Shown piece after piece: positions 6,198-8,916 of a stretch of DNA of 8,916 nt. Position 1 is the first letter of the stretch, and each line of letters begins with the position of its first letter. The stretch comes from an uncultured Eubacteriales bacterium (GTDB lineage Bacteria; Bacillota; Clostridia; Oscillospirales; QAMX01): contig CAJLFQ010000082.1 of NCBI GenBank assembly GCA_905205975.1, positions 1-8,916 of the forward strand, in the 5' to 3' direction. Made by a program: the position numbers and the translations under genes. Under the pieces are notes generated by a model. The model saw only the letters and a program-made list of their open reading frames with translations. It was not told the DNA's origin and searched no databases.

Positions 6198-6719
6198 TTA
6201 TTTTCCGGGCAGCACGCTGATTTTATCAGTCGGCAGCCCTGTGACCGCGGCGACAGCACGAATGATCATCAATTCTACGCTGGATTTTCCCGCACCGTCC
6301 GAGACCACAATTGCACCTGAAAAGGCTGGATAGATGCGCTTTTCTTCAACCGGCGTACTCCCCTGCGACTGCATGACAATCGTCTTGTCAATGCTTTGAG
6401 TTGTTTCACTGCCGCCGGTTCGCAGCGTAGAACTGTCGTTGGTCGCATAGACGGTTTCCGTGCCGTTTTTGAGCGCCAGCATAACGCGTACACGGCCTGC
6501 GCCTTGGATATCAGAAAGGATATCAGCCAGTTTTTCCTCAAACGCTTCGACGGAAAAAACTTCTTCCTTTCGTTCGGCAATCACAGGTTCCGGCTGCCTG
6601 CGGCCGACAGGAATCAGGAGCAGAATCACGCCGAGAACGCCAATCAGCAGAATCCAGCGGTTCTTCTTCAGGAATGCCAGCACTTTCTCCCGATCGGTAA
6701 ATAGGTTTTTCAGCGTCAT
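6198..6719 (-). CDS. spoIIIAG: Stage III sporulation protein AG (SpoIIIAG)
   Basis: Component of the mother-cell SpoIIIA complex; its ring-building domain is known in B. subtilis to form a large oligomeric ring. From the ATG at 6719 it is 173 residues: a positively charged N-terminus, a transmembrane helix at about 22-38 (WILLIGVLGVILLLIPV), then the outer domain. FEEKLADILSDIQGAGRVRVMLAL (about 60-83) begins the domain, a polar segment with ATNDSSTLRTGG (about 92-103) is the insertion, and YPAFSGAIVV with GLPTDKISVLP (130-171) closes it. AAAGGAG 8 nt upstream fixes this ATG. An in-frame GTG at 6749 would add ten residues, overlap spoIIIAF and contain this ribosome binding site, so it is rejected. 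It is shorter than the B. subtilis protein (229). Confidence 0.93.
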   Translation of the reverse strand: MTLKNLFTDREKVLAFLKKNRWILLIGVLGVILLLIPVGRRQPEPVIAERKEEVFSVEAFEEKLADILSDIQGAGRVRVMLALKNGTETVYATNDSSTLRTGGSETTQSIDKTIVMQSQGSTPVEEKRIYPAFSGAIVVSDGAGKSSVELMIIRAVAAVTGLPTDKISVLPGK

Positions 6720-6741
6720 ATGCACCACTCCTTTGATTGCA

Positions 6742-7230
6742 TCAATCACATCCGCTTATGTGCATCTGTTCCGGATGAATTCCGGTCTGGTTTTCCAGCA
6801 GCGACTGCACTGCAGCAGCTTCGGTTGACGTCAGCATTCCGTCAGACTGCACGGCAGCCGATTCATAAACCCATTCACCATCCGCCGTCTGTGCTGCATA
6901 CAGGCGTATGCGTGCTGAAATGCCCTGCTTTTCCAGCTCATTCTGCAAAAACGCCTCCGTTTCACGAACGGCAATGGATTTTGCCCCGTCAGCAGCACGG
7001 ATTGCAAAAGCATCCATATGCTGATGCAGAGATGACTCAATCGACGCCAGCTGATCCGAAATCGAAAACCCGCTGAGTGTTCGAATGGGCGCAAGAACTA
7101 GCAGGATCATGACCAGCCCAGTCGCAAAACGCATGAAGCGGCGTCCTTTTTCCGGGACGATTGCCGTCAGGATTGCGCCGATCAAACCAGCCGCAGCAAT
7201 ACCGCTCAGCCATGCCCCAAGCCGATGCAT
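6742..7230 (-). CDS. spoIIIAF: Stage III sporulation protein AF (SpoIIIAF)
   Basis: Small mother-cell membrane protein of the SpoIIIA-SpoIIQ channel, 162 residues against about 206 in B. subtilis. Two transmembrane helices are visible at about 7-24 (WLSGIAAAGLIGAILTAIV) and 33-50 (RFATGLVMILLVLAPIRTL). These are followed by a charged helix (ASIESSLHQHMDAF, then RETEAFLQNELEKQGI) and a small extracytoplasmic beta-rich domain that may be a ring-building fold. The ATG is preceded by a near-perfect AAGGAGGTGAG, the strongest ribosome binding site in the window. It starts 35 nt after spoIIIAE and is followed by spoIIIAG after 22 nt. Family sequence conservation is low, so the call rests on topology, length and operon position. 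Confidence 0.9.
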   Translation of the reverse strand: MHRLGAWLSGIAAAGLIGAILTAIVPEKGRRFMRFATGLVMILLVLAPIRTLSGFSISDQLASIESSLHQHMDAFAIRAADGAKSIAVRETEAFLQNELEKQGISARIRLYAAQTADGEWVYESAAVQSDGMLTSTEAAAVQSLLENQTGIHPEQMHISGCD

Positions 7231-7265
7231 GCACTCACCTCCTTGAACGATGACCGTATTCTAAA

Positions 7266-8372
7266 TCAGCCGCCAGCACTTTTCATACAGAGAATTACGC
7301 TGATCAAAAGCATTGCAACAGCACCTGCACACATGGCAAATGCCATACTGACGGCGTCAGCCACGGCGTCGACAGCTTCCCGGCCCGGGTGATCCGGCAC
7401 ACACTGCGCCATGGCCGCCGCGGCACGCAACGACAAATAGGATAAGCCGGTAGAAAGCAGCGGCAGCAGTGCACAACTCAGCACACCGATCAGCCCGAAA
7501 ACGCCAAGCATACTCCGTATGACAGCACCGCCTGCAAAGACCGATTCCGCGGCCTCTGTCAGCGTGCCGCCGACGATCGGGATGCCGGCAGATACAGCGG
7601 TTTTGGCCGCTTTTTTGGCAAGCGTATCGGCAGCAGAACCAACCAGACCACAGACGGACAGATAACCCAGATATAAAGCCAACAACGTGCGGATGACGAG
7701 TCCGGTTGTGCTGCGGATAAATGCACTGAATCGATTCAAAAAGCCGTTCTGAGAGAGTATGCCGGCAGCCCGAATTCCGAGCGTCACATAGGTCAGCGGC
7801 AAAAGGCATTTTGCAAACAATCCAATCATTAGATCGGCACCCAAAACTGCGGCACTTTGTTTTGCAAAGGCGGAACTGCCGCTGCCAGCTGCTACCCCGG
7901 CTGCTGTCATAGCGGGCAGCAGGGCGTTTGCAAAAACACGCAGTTCCTCCAGCAGTTCGGATACCAGGCTGAGCGATGACTGCACACGCTGTACCCCAAT
8001 CAAAAGAACCGTTCCAACCGAGGCGCAGCGAACGGCATTGTTCCCGATGACATTCTGTTCCCCGATCAGCAAAGACGAAAGACTGCAAAGCAGACAGACC
8101 GCGAGGAGACTGGCTGACGTTTTAAGGCCTTCCTTCAGGATACCGCCGACAGCCTGATACGCATTTTCAACCAGCTGATGCAGACCGCGGTTCAGGTCAA
8201 GGCCGTTTTCATCTTGCGCTGCCCGCAGTGCGTCGGTTCGGTCATCCGGCAAACTGGCATACAGGTGATTGATTTCCTCTTCCCCGGAAAACGCCAAGCA
8301 GGGAGTTGAAATCAAACCTGCAATCAGCAGTAACAGAATCACCCAACGACCTGTGCGATGCATCATTGGCAT
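7266..8372 (-). CDS. spoIIIAE: Stage III sporulation protein AE (SpoIIIAE)
   Basis: Polytopic membrane component of the SpoIIIA apparatus, 368 residues against about 399 in B. subtilis. It has an N-terminal signal peptide (hydrophobic core WVILLLLIAGLISTP, likely cleavage after CLA near residue 27), a soluble N-terminal part rich in acidic residues, then about seven hydrophobic segments between residues 87 and 363. Family stretches are recognisable: ADLMIGLFAKCLLPLTYVTL (180-199), LGYLSVCGLVGSAADTLAKK and SAGIPIVGGTLTEAAESV (about 261-278), the last matching the conserved G-x-x-P-V-V-G-G-type motif. The start ATG has AGGAAGTG six nt upstream. Met3 and Met4 are less favoured. It lies 20 nt after spoIIIAD. 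Confidence 0.95.
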   Translation of the reverse strand: MPMMHRTGRWVILLLLIAGLISTPCLAFSGEEEINHLYASLPDDRTDALRAAQDENGLDLNRGLHQLVENAYQAVGGILKEGLKTSASLLAVCLLCSLSSLLIGEQNVIGNNAVRCASVGTVLLIGVQRVQSSLSLVSELLEELRVFANALLPAMTAAGVAAGSGSSAFAKQSAAVLGADLMIGLFAKCLLPLTYVTLGIRAAGILSQNGFLNRFSAFIRSTTGLVIRTLLALYLGYLSVCGLVGSAADTLAKKAAKTAVSAGIPIVGGTLTEAAESVFAGGAVIRSMLGVFGLIGVLSCALLPLLSTGLSYLSLRAAAAMAQCVPDHPGREAVDAVADAVSMAFAMCAGAVAMLLISVILCMKSAGG

Positions 8373-8392
8373 ATCACTTCCTGTTCATCTGT

Positions 8393-8785
8393 TTACTGTC
8401 CGTTGAACGATTGCAGCAGCGTCAATACCCCGGACATGAGCGGGAGCGCATTCACCAAGCTTAGGATGCCGCCGAGCAGTTCCAGCTGCATGGCAAGGGA
8501 TCCTTCGCCGCAATCCCGGCAGGCCTGTGCGCCGAAACAAGTGGTCAGAGTAATGCCGAGAATGCGGAAGAGAATGGAGATGGTGCCGTCAGCAGCGGAA
8601 AACAGCTGCTCATTGGCGTGAAAATACGCTGTCAAAAAAGAAAATCCGGACAGCGCCGCGAGGCCAATGATTGCAGACGCTGCAAGAGACAGCGTCAAGC
8701 TGTGTGACGGCTCTGCCTTGCGGAGCAGGAGCGCACACATCAAAGCCGTCAGGGCGAAAGACGTCCAACGAATCGCTTCATCCAT
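8393..8785 (-). CDS. spoIIIAD: Stage III sporulation protein AD (SpoIIIAD)
   Basis: Small polytopic membrane protein of the SpoIIIA complex, 130 residues, close to the usual 130 or so. Four hydrophobic segments fit SpoIIIAC/AD topology: about 8-22, 31-50, 68-88 and 100-125. The C-terminal part (GGILSLVNALPLMSGVLTLLQSF) resembles the SpoIIIAC/AD family end, and it sits exactly between spoIIIAC and spoIIIAE. The ATG at 8785 has only a weak ribosome binding site (AGAAAG), so translational coupling to spoIIIAC, 24 nt upstream, is plausible. Expression is expected from the operon promoter outside the window under sigma-E; this is inferred from family knowledge. Confidence 0.92.
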   Translation of the reverse strand: MDEAIRWTSFALTALMCALLLRKAEPSHSLTLSLAASAIIGLAALSGFSFLTAYFHANEQLFSAADGTISILFRILGITLTTCFGAQACRDCGEGSLAMQLELLGGILSLVNALPLMSGVLTLLQSFNGQ

Positions 8786-8809
8786 GATTGTGTCTTTCTA
8801 TTCTGTGCG

Positions 8810-8916
8810 CTAAAACGCAAAAATCTGCCGGATGCTGGTGAAAAGCTGTCCGATTTGTTCGAGCAAAACGAGCATGACGATGATGAGCCGCGCGATGGTC
8901 ATACTCAGTGCATGTT
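8810..8916 (-). CDS. spoIIIAC: Stage III sporulation protein AC (SpoIIIAC), 3' end only
   Basis: Only the last 34 codons are in the window; the start lies to the right. The stop is TAG at 8810-8812. The visible end, ARLIIVMLVLLEQIGQLFTS followed by IRQIFAF, is a hydrophobic helix and short amphipathic tail like the end of SpoIIIAC (about 65 residues in other species). Position directly before spoIIIAD supports it. The rest of the operon (spoIIIAA, AB and any promoter) must be outside the window. Confidence 0.85.
   Translation of the reverse strand, partial: HALSMTIARLIIVMLVLLEQIGQLFTSIRQIFAF

Noticed and set aside
6720..6749. GTG start for spoIIIAG overlapping spoIIIAF
   Set aside because: The strong AAAGGAG lies inside this extension and is correctly spaced for the ATG at 6719.
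7357..8088. Minus-strand overlapping frame inside spoIIIAE (about 243 codons)
   Set aside because: It is an out-of-frame shadow with Cys/Arg-rich composition; spoIIIAE is clearly the coding frame.

Overview
The window looks like about 9 kb of chromosome from an endospore-forming clostridial Firmicute with moderate GC, perhaps of the Oscillospiraceae/Ruminococcaceae type; the taxonomic guess is inference. The evidence is a spoIIIA sporulation operon, a CdaA/CdaR c-di-AMP module and strong AGGAGG-type ribosome binding sites. I see no tRNA, rRNA, CRISPR array, insertion sequence or phage gene.

Right side (about 8916 to 5479, all minus strand): the distal part of spoIIIA, read right to left as the 3' end of spoIIIAC, then spoIIIAD, AE, AF, AG and AH. 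These are the mother-cell components of the SpoIIIA-SpoIIQ channel that links mother cell and forespore during engulfment. Spacing is tight (20-35 nt) except for an 84-nt gap before spoIIIAH, which holds a small palindrome and a possible sigma-E-like promoter. A strong hairpin-plus-U terminator at 5479-5512 closes the operon.

Middle (5424 to 1510, minus strand): an extended -10 promoter (TGG-TATAAT) with a roughly 85-nt leader starts a second unit. It comprises cdaA (membrane diadenylate cyclase), cdaR (YbbR-domain regulator of CdaA) and a large FAD-dependent dehydrogenase that probably starts at a TTG codon. A 12-bp hairpin lies between cdaR and the FAD gene and may trim read-through. glmM, the usual third member of the cdaA-cdaR cluster, does not follow within the window.

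Left side (1 to 1480): a histidine-phosphatase (phosphoglycerate-mutase-like) gene on the plus strand converges on the FAD gene across a perfect 15-bp bidirectional terminator. Divergent from it is a minus-strand gene for an unrecognised cysteine-rich protein of about 184 residues, which ends against another hairpin terminator at the left edge.

Most of the window is recognisable core biology. The points worth a second look are the placement of the c-di-AMP module directly behind spoIIIA, the replacement of glmM by a flavoprotein, the possible internal sporulation promoter before spoIIIAH, the structured cdaA leader, and the orphan protein at the left end. I found no convincing new multi-gene system.
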